DNA of 45,784 bases. It comes from JAXHLG01 sp964505305 (GTDB lineage: Bacteria > Patescibacteriota > Minisyncoccia > Moranbacterales > DUUL01). Under the pieces are notes generated by a model. It did no database searches and was not told the DNA's origin. It saw only the letters and a program-made list of their open reading frames with translations. A program made the translations under genes and the position numbers. Shown one piece after another: positions 14,108 through 24,800 of the stretch. Location of the stretch: positions 1 through 45,784 of the forward strand of contig CAZDHE010000007.1 of assembly GCA_964505305.1 (NCBI GenBank), written 5' to 3'. How positions within the stretch are numbered: position 1 is the stretch's first letter; each line of letters begins with the position of its first letter.

Positions 14108-16726
14108 CTACCGCTTTGAGTTTTGACTTTTGCGATCTGAGCTTCTCAAGTATCTCTTCAAATACTCCCCCGTGTAGGATTTCTCTCTTTGCCCGGCCAA
14201 TTCCTCCGGAGTTCCCGTGGCCACCACTTTGCCTCCGTTCTCTCCTCCCTCCGGGCCAATATCAATAATATGATCAGCGCACTTTATCATTTCCATATTA
14301 TGCTCCAGAACCATAACTGAGTTTCCTCTGTCCACTAATTTTTGAACAATCTCGATTAATTTCCGCACATCCTCATAGTGTAGGCCCACTGTCGGCTCAT
14401 CCAGAAAATAAAAGGTTTTCTGGGTTTGGGGACGATAAAGTTCCGAAGCTATTTTTACCCGCTGAGCTTCCCCGCCGGATAAAGTGGTAGCGGATTGGCC
14501 CAGCTCCAAGTATCCCAACCCCACGTCTTCCAATGTTTTCAATCTGTCATAAATCGGTGGTATGTCTCTAAAAAATCGAACCGCCTCTTCTACAGTCATC
14601 TTCAAAACTTCATAAATATTTTTTCCTTTATATTTCACCTCCAGAGTTTCTTTCATAAACCTTTTGCCCCTGCAAACATCGCATTCCACATAAACTGTGG
14701 GCAAAAAATGCATTTCCACCGAAACCGTTCCATTGCCTCCGCAAGCCTCACACCTGCCTCCTTTAACATTAAAAGAAAATCTTCCCGCATTCCAGCCCCT
14801 GGCCTTGGCTTCCTTAGTAGAAGCAAAGAGGTTTCTGATATAAGTAAAAGCTCCCGTATAAGTAGCCGGGTTGGACCTGGGAGTTCGCCCGATAGGCGAT
14901 TGGTCAATCATAATAGTTCGACGAATTTCCTCGTCTCCCTCAAATCGAGAGCAGTTAATAGGATTAAACTTTTTGTTGTGCCTAAATGTTTTAGTATATA
15001 AATTCTTATATAAAATTTCATACATAAAACTGGATTTCCCCGAACCGGAAACTCCCGTTAGCATAACAAGCTTTCCCAAGGGAATATTAACGCTCATATT
15101 CTTAATATTAAAAACTTTTCCGCCTTTGATTTCAATTTCCCCCTTAGACCTCTTTCTTCTTTTACCGGGAGTTTTAATTTTTTTCTCCCCTCTTAAATAA
15201 TCAAGCGTCAGAGAATTGAAATTATTTTTCTCGGCGGTTAAAAGCTTTTCCAAATCATCGGCCACTACTAACTCTCCTCCATGAACCCCGGCTCCCGGCC
15301 CCAGATCAACTATATAATCCGAAGCAAAAATAGTATCCTCGTCGTGCTCTACGGCAATAATGGTATTACCCAAGTCCCTTAAATTTAAAAGCGTTTCCAA
15401 AAGCCTGTCATTATCCCTCTTGTGCAAGCCAATGGTTGGCTCGTCCAGAACATACAAAGCTCCCACTAAGCCGGATCCTAACTGAGAGGCCAAGCGGATT
15501 CTTTGCGATTCACCGCCGGAAAGAGTGCCGGCTTTTCGGCTTAAGGTTAAATACTCAATTCCCACATCTTTCATGAATTTCAACCTGCCGATAATTTCTT
15601 TAACTACGTTTCTGGAAATCTCTTTTTCCTTCCGGCTCAACTCTAAATTATTGAAAAAATCATAAGCCTCCTTAATAGACATATCCGCAACCTCCACAAT
15701 ATTGCGCTCGACTGAATCCTGCTTGTGTTTAATAAAAACATTCAAGGCCTCCGGACGCAGCCTGGCTCCATTACAAGCCGGACAAGGGCTCTTGCTAAAA
15801 AAACTCTTGGTTCCCAACCCGTTACAAGCCGGGCAAGCGCCATAAGGAGAATTGAAAGAAAACAGTCTCGGCTCCACTTCCGGGAAAGAAAACCCGTCAT
15901 AAGGGCACATAAACTTAGCTGAAACAATTTTATCATTCCCGTCAGGCTGCCTTAGTTTTACTAAGCCGTCCGATTCTCCCAAAGCAATTTCCACCGCTTC
16001 GGAAATTCTTTCTCTCGTGTCTTTTTCATTATGCTTTAAATCTGTTATATAAAACTCGTCAATTAAAACATCAATGTTGTGCCGCTTATTTTTTTTCAGC
16101 ACCACCCTTTCTCTCAAATTCTTCAATTCTCCATCTATCTCAACCTTTTCAAATCCCTTGTTGAGCAAATTATACAAGAGCTGATAATATTCGCCCTTTC
16201 TTCCGATTACCACCGGAGCAAATATTTTTATTTTCAAATCATTATATTCCACCCCTAACAGTTCTTTGCTCTCAGCTTCTTTTTCAAATTTTTGAATAAT
16301 ATCAACCACCTTTTCCTGAATTTCCTCATGAGACATTTTCCTAATTTCTCTGCCGCACTCGGGGCAATAAGGCTTTCCAATCCGCGCAAAAAGAACCCGT
16401 AAATAATCATAAATTTCGGTAATAGTAGCCACCGTGGAGCGCGGATTGCCGGAACGGCTTTTCTGATCAATGGAAATAGCCGGAGAAAGACCTGAAATTT
16501 CCTCCACATCAGGCTTCTGCATTTGACGCAAAAACTGACGGGCGTAAGCCGATAAAGATTCCACGTAACGTCGCTGCCCCTCGGCAAAAATAGTATCAAA
16601 AGCCAAAGAAGATTTTCCCGAGCCGGAAAGGCCCGTAAAAACAGTCATTTTATTACGAGGTATTTCCAAATTAATATTTTTCAAATTATGAGTTTTAGCG
16701 CCCCGTATCGTTATCTTTTCTTGCAT
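14108..16726 (-). CDS. uvrA: Excinuclease ABC subunit A, compact form
   Basis: Damage-recognition ATPase of nucleotide excision repair, acting as a dimer with UvrB. The start chosen is the ATG giving MQEKITIRGAKTHNLKNINLEIPRNK, the family's usual beginning; an ATG 33 nt upstream adds unrelated residues. Both ATPase modules are present: Walker A GLSGSGKSS and GVSGSGKSS, signatures TLSGGESQR and TLSGGEAQR, Walker B LDEPTIGL and LDEPTVGL; second zinc finger CEACGGNG...CDVCRGKR; IDQSPIGRTPRSNPATYTG. 872 aa against about 940: the stretch between the two CxxC pairs of the first zinc module is cut to GLGTKSFFSKSP where E. coli has about 90 residues. uvrB and uvrC are not in the window. Confidence 0.97.
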   Translation of the reverse strand: MQEKITIRGAKTHNLKNINLEIPRNKMTVFTGLSGSGKSSLAFDTIFAEGQRRYVESLSAYARQFLRQMQKPDVEEISGLSPAISIDQKSRSGNPRSTVATITEIYDYLRVLFARIGKPYCPECGREIRKMSHEEIQEKVVDIIQKFEKEAESKELLGVEYNDLKIKIFAPVVIGRKGEYYQLLYNLLNKGFEKVEIDGELKNLRERVVLKKNKRHNIDVLIDEFYITDLKHNEKDTRERISEAVEIALGESDGLVKLRQPDGNDKIVSAKFMCPYDGFSFPEVEPRLFSFNSPYGACPACNGLGTKSFFSKSPCPACNGARLRPEALNVFIKHKQDSVERNIVEVADMSIKEAYDFFNNLELSRKEKEISRNVVKEIIGRLKFMKDVGIEYLTLSRKAGTLSGGESQRIRLASQLGSGLVGALYVLDEPTIGLHKRDNDRLLETLLNLRDLGNTIIAVEHDEDTIFASDYIVDLGPGAGVHGGELVVADDLEKLLTAEKNNFNSLTLDYLRGEKKIKTPGKRRKRSKGEIEIKGGKVFNIKNMSVNIPLGKLVMLTGVSGSGKSSFMYEILYKNLYTKTFRHNKKFNPINCSRFEGDEEIRRTIMIDQSPIGRTPRSNPATYTGAFTYIRNLFASTKEAKARGWNAGRFSFNVKGGRCEACGGNGTVSVEMHFLPTVYVECDVCRGKRFMKETLEVKYKGKNIYEVLKMTVEEAVRFFRDIPPIYDRLKTLEDVGLGYLELGQSATTLSGGEAQRVKIASELYRPQTQKTFYFLDEPTVGLHYEDVRKLIEIVQKLVDRGNSVMVLEHNMEMIKCADHIIDIGPEGGENGGKVVATGTPEELAGQREKSYTGEYLKRYLRSSDRKSQNSKR

Positions 16727-17027
16727 ATCGTCATTTTTAAACAAACAAAATGCGCCCAATTTTAAATTAGCGCGAATTAATTATTACACCTTTCTATCAA
16801 AAAAATTGCATTTCAGCAACTCAAAAAAGCGCGGCCTCGTTTTTTGAAATTTTGGGGACTGCTTCCAAGCACTATTTCGTTGCGAAATTTTTAATTTTTC
16901 AGATAAATTTTTCAGACAATTTTTATCTCCGACGCTCGGAATAGCCTCAGTTAAGACAAAAGATTTTTGATAAATTTAGTAAAAAAGATGGATCTGCATT
17001 AGAAATGGTGTTTAAAAACAGCCCCTT
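16727..17027. repeat. Non-coding spacer, partly duplicated at 29542-29667
   Basis: No gene. From about 16891 to the end of the GNAT gene the sequence matches 29542-29667: shared TAATTTTTCAGATAAATTTT, a CTCGG/CTCGGG segment with ATAGCC, AAAAGATGGA-CTGCAT and GGTGTTT. So the GNAT gene and about 130 bp beyond its 3' end were duplicated as one block. The remainder (16727-16890) is AT-rich and would hold the uvrA promoter; none was identified with confidence. Confidence 0.7.
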
Positions 17028-17558
17028 TTAGTTCTTAATTTTAGCCAATAAATAAGCATCAATAAATTCCTCTCCTTTTTTAGCCTCTTTTCTCAGCAAA
17101 CCCTCCTCGATAAAACCATTCTTTTCCAAAACTCTTTTGGAGACCATGTTGAAACAAAAAACCTTGGCAGTGATTCTTGTTAATTTTAAATCCTTAAAAC
17201 CAAATCTGCACAACTCTTTTATGGCCTTAGACATTATTTGCTTCCCCCAATATTTCCTGGAAAGCCAGTAGCCCAACTCGGCCTTGTGCTCTGAGTTAAT
17301 ATTCTCCAAGCCGATAGCGCCAACAGCTTCTCCGTCAATCTCTATTAAAAAGTTTAACTTTTCCGGGACCTTCTTTTCCCAAGCCTCTATGGCTCCTTCC
17401 AACCACGAATTAGCATCCTCCAGGCTATATGGATAAGGAATAGCTAAAGTATTTCGAGCTATTTCTTCATCATTGATATGCTTAGCTATAGAAGCAGCAT
17501 CCTCCGCTCGAGGCGGCCTCAAGACAAAACCATTCGCTTCAATGATTTTTTGCTTCAT
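17028..17558 (-). CDS. GNAT family N-acetyltransferase (RimJ/RimL type), intact copy
   Basis: 176 aa. Acetyl-CoA-dependent acetyltransferase of the RimJ/RimL-like group, which acts on protein N-termini or small amines. Visible: FVLRPPRAEDAASIAKHIND, GAIGLENINSEHKAELGYWLSRKYWGKQIMSKAI (the acetyl-CoA-binding loop region), ITAKVFCFNMVSKRVLEKNGFIEEGLLRKEAKKGE and the ending DAYLLAKIKN. A related copy at 29668-30198 has about two-thirds identical residues, with the first 15 and last 35 residues nearly identical and the middle diverged, suggesting exchange between the copies. The two lie in the same orientation on either side of the surface-protein cluster. Confidence 0.92.
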   Translation of the reverse strand: MKQKIIEANGFVLRPPRAEDAASIAKHINDEEIARNTLAIPYPYSLEDANSWLEGAIEAWEKKVPEKLNFLIEIDGEAVGAIGLENINSEHKAELGYWLSRKYWGKQIMSKAIKELCRFGFKDLKLTRITAKVFCFNMVSKRVLEKNGFIEEGLLRKEAKKGEEFIDAYLLAKIKN

Positions 17559-17596
17559 TTTTAAAGATTAATGTTTAAAAATTAAAAATAATAAGC

Positions 17597-18001
17597 TCAA
17601 TTGTTCTTAAACAACAACTTTTTTTTGACTTCCTCAACTATTTCTGAAGGATTCAGACTAGACTTAACCAGAAAATCATTTGCTCCCTCATTTAAAGTCT
17701 TTTCCATATACTCCCTTTCTCCAAAATTAGTCAACATTACTATTATTAGCTTGTCAAATTTTTCCTCTTTTCTGATGCTTTTTAAGACTTCAATGCCACT
17801 TTTCTTAGGCATTGAAATATCCAAAAGCAAAACATCCGGGTTAAAGCTTTCAACTTTTCTCCAAGCCTCCTCTCCGTCACAAGCTTCCTCAACATTAAAC
17901 CCTTCTTTCTTAAATTTTTTGGAATACATACTTAATATGAAGTGCTCATCTTCAGCAATCAATATCTTGTAAAATCTTTTCTTGTCAACCATTTTTATCA
18001 T
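17597..18001 (-). CDS. CheY-like response regulator receiver protein
   Basis: 134 aa, a receiver domain with no output domain. Acidic pocket AEDEHF, phosphoacceptor Asp in DVLLLDISMPKKSGIEV, Thr switch in IVMLTNFGE and Lys in FLVKSS are all present. It starts MIKMVDKKRFYK; the second Met is equally possible. The stop is TGA. No histidine kinase is encoded in the window, so its input is unknown. It follows the TPR gene by about 140 nt on the same strand as the ABC/surface cluster and might be its regulator or simply a neighbour. Confidence 0.93.
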   Translation of the reverse strand: MIKMVDKKRFYKILIAEDEHFILSMYSKKFKKEGFNVEEACDGEEAWRKVESFNPDVLLLDISMPKKSGIEVLKSIRKEEKFDKLIIVMLTNFGEREYMEKTLNEGANDFLVKSSLNPSEIVEEVKKKLLFKNN

Positions 18002-18139
18002 TTAACTAATTTTATATGTAGATTCATAACTTATACAAATCTTTGGTTTTTTACTTCATAATTTTACTCCTCACGTCAATAAAAAACCAAGATGGGTAAA
18101 ATATTTTTTATAAATTAAGCTACCTACAAAATTAGCTAT

Positions 18140-18721
18140 TTAATTTTTAATTAACATTAGTAATTTTTTTAATTTCTCCGACCCGGAAGAGTCGGCGTTA
18201 TTCTCCAAGCCTTTCTCTAAAACAGCAGAAGCTTCCTCTTTTTTTTCATTATTCAACAACATCATTGCTAAATTAGAATAGGAAGCTATAAAATTGGGCT
18301 TAACACTTATTGCTTTTTCATAATTTTCACGAGCTTTTTCATAATTTTTTTTATCTCGATACATATTCCCGATTCCATTATAAGCTAAAACATTTTTTGG
18401 ATCTTGTTTGAGGATTTCTTCATAAAAATATTCCGCTTTTTCGTAATTTTTTTTATTATAATGAGAAACAGCTAAATTAAATAAAACATCTTCATCTTTA
18501 GATTTAATCTGATCAAAATTTTCTATAGCCTCCTCAAAGTCTCCTTTAGATAAACTTTCCATCCCTCTGCTCTTTTTTTCCTGAAAATTATCTTGTTTGA
18601 AATAAAAATAAATCATCGGAGTAACACACAAAAACAAAGCTAATAAAATAAATATAATAAACCGCTTATGGTTTTTTATTTTGATATTTGAAATATTAAA
18701 ACCTTTTTTTTTCTTAAGCAT
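18140..18721 (-). CDS. Membrane-anchored TPR protein
   Basis: 193 aa. A basic N-terminus, one transmembrane helix (RFIIFILLALFLCVTPMIYFYF, residues about 20-42) and then roughly four tetratricopeptide repeats: MESLSKGDFEEAIENFDQI, AVSHYNKKNYEKAEYFYEEIL, IGNMYRDKKNYEKARENYEKAI and LAMMLLNNEKKEEASAVLEKGL, each with the G/A-Y-A pattern. The TPR part would face the outside of the membrane if the helix inserts N-in. TPR proteins scaffold complexes; placed directly downstream of the giant surface protein and ABC transporter genes it may help in their assembly, which is inference. Confidence 0.85.
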   Translation of the reverse strand: MLKKKKGFNISNIKIKNHKRFIIFILLALFLCVTPMIYFYFKQDNFQEKKSRGMESLSKGDFEEAIENFDQIKSKDEDVLFNLAVSHYNKKNYEKAEYFYEEILKQDPKNVLAYNGIGNMYRDKKNYEKARENYEKAISVKPNFIASYSNLAMMLLNNEKKEEASAVLEKGLENNADSSGSEKLKKLLMLIKN

Positions 18722-18897
18722 ATATTTTAAAAAATTAAAAATAAATACAAAAAAATCTCTCTTCGATTATTGATCTATTAAAAATCCTGAAAACAAATCT
18801 TTGAGTCGATTTAAATTAATCCAATCTCAAAAAATTAAATTAAAATTAAATTTTGAAAAACAAAATATAGAAAGAGTTAAATCAATTTCTACTAAAA

Positions 18898-21800
18898 TTA
18901 TTCTCCCTTTAACCTATTTAACCATCCAAAAGTTTCTTCAAAATTAGAAATTATCATTTGAATAACAGATTTTTCTTTTTGAGGCGTGAGAATAGTATAA
19001 ATTTCAGACTCTCTTTTATTTTCATTTTCGTCCGCAGAGACAACTTTAACTTTATAGACAACTCCCGGCTTTAAATTAGTGAGAACAACCAAATGATTAG
19101 TTGTATAATTCATATCCTTTTCTGATTTTTCAGAAAAATCTTCTTCATTTTTATCCACTCCGACGTCAAATAAGACTTGTGAAGAAGAAGGTTCATTTGT
19201 TTTCCAAAAAATTATTGCTTGAACAGAATCACTTTTTTGGCTTGTTAAAGAGGCTTCTATTTTGATGTCGCTTATTTCCGGGGGTTCGGTGTCTTCTTCG
19301 GTAGTAAATCTAAAAACTTCAGATTCGAATTTATTTTTATTTATATCCACTCCTTTTACTTTAACCTCATACTCACTTCCCTGCTCCAGGCCCAATATAT
19401 CTATTTCGTGAAGATCAGAAATCTCGGAAGTGCCTTTGCTTCCCCTGTCTTCGGGATTGTTAATATTTCTATACTCTATAACCGTTTCCGTGGGAATGTT
19501 TGTTTTGCAGTTTATAATCGCTTTTTTATCATCCACATCGGTTATTTCATAACTATCCAATTCAGGCTCTGGATAAGTCGCAAAAACATAATCATCCGAA
19601 GCTACCACCTCATCATCATCCTCACCTTTCACCCTAAAATGATAAGTTTGACCAGCCTCTAAATCGGTAAGCTCTATTTTATGATAATTAGTTGAAGTCT
19701 CTTCTACAACAGTTTCTCCATATTTTTCAGTGACTCCATATTCAATCTCTGAACTTGTGGGACTAGCCGTCTCCCATGTTATAGTAGCAGAGTCAAGTTC
19801 AATGTTATCCACGCTAACACCTGAAACGGAAGCCATTGAAGAAGTGGAGAATTTTTTATTTTCGGAAAAATAGATATTTCCATATATATCATACGATATA
19901 ACCCTGTAATTATAAGTTGCATTTGACAAAAGACCCACCAAAGACACTTCATGATTAAGATTGAAATTGGAATAATTTTCGATTGTAGCGTCCTCCGCGG
20001 CAGAATTACCATAGCTATCATCTAACCCATAACGAACAATACCATTGCATTTTTGACTGGTTTTCCAGCTCACTGTAGCTGAAGAGCTTTCTATATCAGA
20101 AACTTCGACAGAATTAATATTCACATTCTCACCTCCTTCTATTTCTTCTATTTCTGAAGCATCTTTTGTCTTGAATGATTTAATGTCGGAAACAGCCTCA
20201 TTTCCTGATGAATCCTTGGAAACGACTCTGTAATAATATTTACTACCAAGAGAAAGAACAGGAGGCAAATCTACTAAATGCTTCTTTTTTAACGACTTGT
20301 CGCCGTAAGTTTGACCCAGGTTTTTAGTCAAACCATACTCAACATAAGAATCAGCTTTTTCATTGGTTTTCCATTCTATGGTAGCTTCCTTAGAAGTAAT
20401 ATTTGAGACCCTTACATCTGAAATCACAGGTTTTTTATCATCCAAACCGAAGGTTATCGCTGTCTTGCTTACTTTTTTAGCCTCGTTCCCATTCAGATCG
20501 ACGCCTTGAAAATTCAATGTGTAAACAGCTCCCGAGGCCAACTCTACAGCTCCTTCTTGGCAATTTTCAGTATTAAATCCTAAATGCTCTCCTTCCTTAA
20601 GAAAAGAATCTTTCAAATTACAAATATGAGGAGAATCGGGGTCATCTTCCCAAGCTGTCCTAACAAATTCAATACTACCGCTTTCAAGATCTTCTGAAAT
20701 AGAATAAGAAATATCAGAGTTATTTGTAACATTGTTTATATTTTCCCCGTCCTTAGGATTGATAGAATGAAAAACCGGAGCTTTAGTGTCAACAATAATC
20801 GTTGAATTGTCTGAGATATTAACCGGGGGTAACGAAAAACTATCCTGACAAACTCCGGTAATATCGCAAACATCATGAGAAGAAAGCGATTCAACTTTTA
20901 AATCACTAGTATTTTCGCCCGAACCGGTTTCTCCGACAATATAAACCCCCGATAATTTATTATTTTCTTCAACTTCATCTAAAACAATTGTAGCTCCCGT
21001 ATCTAAAATTAAAGTCATACTGGAATCTAATTTAATATCTTCATCAAAAACAGCAATTATTTCAATTTCATCCCCCGCAGAATAAATACCATCTTCATTA
21101 GTGGAATAAAAACTATCAATATTCGGCGCCTCCGTATCGATAACGATATCCTTGTTATCAGCCAAATTGGTTTCCGGAGTAAAATCTATTAAAGCATTTC
21201 CGGCCTCGTCTTCAATATCTCCGGAAATGGAGCTAACATTTAAATCGGGGCTATTTTCTCCGGATTGGACGGTGTAGTCGCAGGTGCCGGTTAACTCGGA
21301 GGACAGGCTGAAGGTGCAGCTTCCTCCGGTGTCCAAGTCAACCGTGACATCTCCGTTAGAGGTTACTTCTTCGGAAAAGTTTACTATGATGTCTATTGTT
21401 TCTCCAGCTGTAAAGCTTCCGTTGGAATGGTCTGAGTTAACACTTAAAATTGTAGGTCTCTCAACAGTGCTGGTGGCAGTAACTATTGTATCTTCGCTAA
21501 CATTTCCGGCCTCGTCAGTTAAATTAATATAAGCCGATATTACTCCTCCGCTTAAGGAGCTTAAATCTATTCCTGTAAGCGAAATATTCCCGGAAGAGTC
21601 AACAGAGTCAGTTCCGGTGACTGTTTCTGTCTTATCGTCTTCATCATCAATGGAATAATTAATAGTCGTGTCCGCCTCTCCTGTTCCCGTGATATCAATA
21701 CTGTTTTTATTGTCATCTGTTATGGGGTCGGTTATTTCCACAGAAGGAGCAGAAGGCGCCTCCGTATCGATAACGATATCCTTGTTATCAGCCAAATTGG

Positions 21801-24800
21801 TTTCCGGAGTAAAATCTATTAAAGCATTTCCGGCCTCGTCTTCAATATCTCCGGAAATGGAGCTAACATTTAAATCGGGGCTATTTTCTCCGGATTGGAC
21901 GGTGTAGTCGCAGGTGCCGGTTGACTCGGAGGACAGGCTGAAGGTGCAGCTTCCTCCGGTGTCCAAGGTGACTGTGACATACCCGTTTGAGGTAACTTTT
22001 TCAGAAAAATTAACAGAAATGTCAATCACCTCCCCCTCGCCAAAGATACCGTTGGAATGGCTGGAATTCAACTCTGTTATAAAGGGATCTCCTTCGCTGG
22101 TAGTATCTATTTTTATATCTTTATTGTCGGCTAAATTATTACTTTCAGGTATGCTCATATCCTCCATTAAATTTCCGGCAGAATCATATAAATCCCCGGT
22201 AATACTGATAACATCAAGCTCCTCGCTATTTTGACCATCTTCGACAGTATAATTACAACTTGAATTAGTAGAATCAAAAACTGAAAAGGTGCAACTGCCT
22301 CCGCTGTTCAATGTCACTGTAGCCAAGCCTGAAGAAGTAACCGCTTCTGTAAAAGCAATGTCAATATCAATGGTATCTTCTTCGCCATAGGTACCATTAG
22401 AAACATCGGAGTTGACACTCTGAATAGTCGGGGGGATAGTATCTATTTCAACATCCTTATTGTCCGCTAAATTACTGGCGGGAGTAAAATCCACCAAGGC
22501 ATCACCAACCTCGTCTTCAATATCTCCGGAAATGGAGCTAACATTTAAATCGGGGCTATTTTCTCCGGATTGGACGGTGTAGTCGCAGGTGCCGGTTGAC
22601 TCGGAGGACAGGCTGAAGGTGCAGCTTCCTCCGGTGTCCAAGTCAACCGTGACATCTCCGTTAGAGGTTACTTCTTCGGAAAAGTTTACTATGATGTCTA
22701 TTGTCTCTCCTTCCTTATAGCTTCCATCTGAAACACTGGACGACACGCTATCGATAGTGGGGGCTGTAGTATCTTTTTCCAAATCGCTCTCTGTATCCTC
22801 TCCAACATTACCAGCCTCATCTATGTCTCTTAAATTAAGATTAAATTCTCCATCTGGAAGATCGCCCCAGCCGGTTAAATCACTCATTACTGTGGAATTA
22901 CTAACGCAAGAAATCCATTCGTTATCATTTATAGAACATTGGGGGTGCGTAAATTCATTATCGCTAAACTCAACCACAAAGCTACTATCAACCTTTTCTC
23001 CCCCAAGAGGTGATATAATATCCACGGAAGGCGCCTCCGTATCGATAACGATATCCTTGTTATCAGCCAAATTGGTTTCCGGAGTAAAATCTATTAAAGC
23101 ATTTCCGGCCTCGTCTTCAATATCTCCGGAAATGGAGCTAACATTTAAATCGGGGCTATTTTCTCCGGATTGGACGGTGTAGTCGCAGGTGCCGGTTAAC
23201 TCGGAGGACAGGCTAAAGGTGCAGCTTCCTCCGGTGTCCAAGTCAACTGTGACATCTCCGTTAGAAGTTACTTCTTCGGAAAAGTTTACTATGATGTCTA
23301 TTGTTTCTCCAACCGTAAAACTTCCGTTGGAATGATTGGAATCAACCTCTGAAATTGAGGGTTCCGTATTATCAGTATTAAGTTTTCCAACATTTAAATA
23401 AACTTCATTCCCAGCCTCATCCTCAACCTTGGCGCATAAATAATCCGTATGATCTCCTGATATAACAAAATCTTCTCCACTATTAAAAAAATTGTCAACT
23501 ACATCACTATCGTCACAGACATCATCAGGGCTAAATCCATAATATTGCCCAGCTACACCAGAACCCGTATCACTTGAAGTAATGTTTATAACATCTTCTT
23601 TAACCGGACCTGTTTCAGTACCTTCATTTACAGTTAACTCGGGATCGTAAATATCTACGATGAAAGTATCAACACTGTTATCGTTATTCATAATATTACC
23701 AGCTTCATCCTCAGCCGAAGCTACCTCCAAAACAGTTTCTCCGTCAGCATCATCGGGATAAATCTCAACTGAACCCGACCATTCGGTGGCGCTAACAAAA
23801 CTTCCCGTAACTTCTGAAGTTGAATCATCTGATTTTCTTATCACCACGGATGGATTAACAGCTTGATTCATTGCTTCATTAAAAATTAAAGAAACATCCG
23901 CAAATTGATTTGATCCAACAATTTCAGGAGAAACTTCTCCGCTTACCGTAGGTTGAATAGTGTCAGTATAAGCAGCCTTGCTTGATTCATTATTTATTTC
24001 GGCGTCAACAGTGCTATTATTATTAATATCTGTTGCGCTAATTGAAATATCCTCTAAAACGTCCCCAACAGCAAGATCATCATGAGAAATTATTCTAACA
24101 TACTTATAATCCTCTCCTTCCAGGGATTCAGTATGAGTGTCAACAACATCATTAGCCGTGCCCTCTGAATCAATATTAATAATAGGATTTTCTTGTAACG
24201 GTTCATTGGAAGTAATTTTAATGTAATACTCCCCTTCTTTTAATTTTGGATTATCTCCCAAAGAATCAGTCAAATCAACATCCGAATAATATTGCAAATC
24301 AAAAATCGGATTTGCGGTGTCTTTAACAACAAAACCATCTGATGTTGAACCACTATTTAAAACCTGATCACGTAAATAAACCGAAGCTGTTAAATTTCCA
24401 TCGCTCAACCCGGAAACATCCAATCCTTCAATATCAGTTGTTCCATCGCTTTCCATCGTTGCTTCACCGCTAATAGCATCAGTAGCTGAATCTTCATCGT
24501 CAATAGAATAAAAAATGGTACTTTCCGGTTCACCGGAAACCCTTAAACCAATATTATCTTCGTTAGAAATGTTGACGGGATCATCAAGAAATAACACCTC
24601 CTCAGGAGGAAGAGGGGCTGTGGTGTCTACAACTATATTTGAATTATCTGAAATATTAACCCCGGGAAGAGATGTTCCCGTTTGACAATTATTAGCATGA
24701 TCGCAAGTATTCTGACTTTCTATAGAAGAAACCTCTAAATCAGATGAATCTTCACCAGACCCGGTCTCCCCTACTATATAATTTCCGGATATCGTATTAT

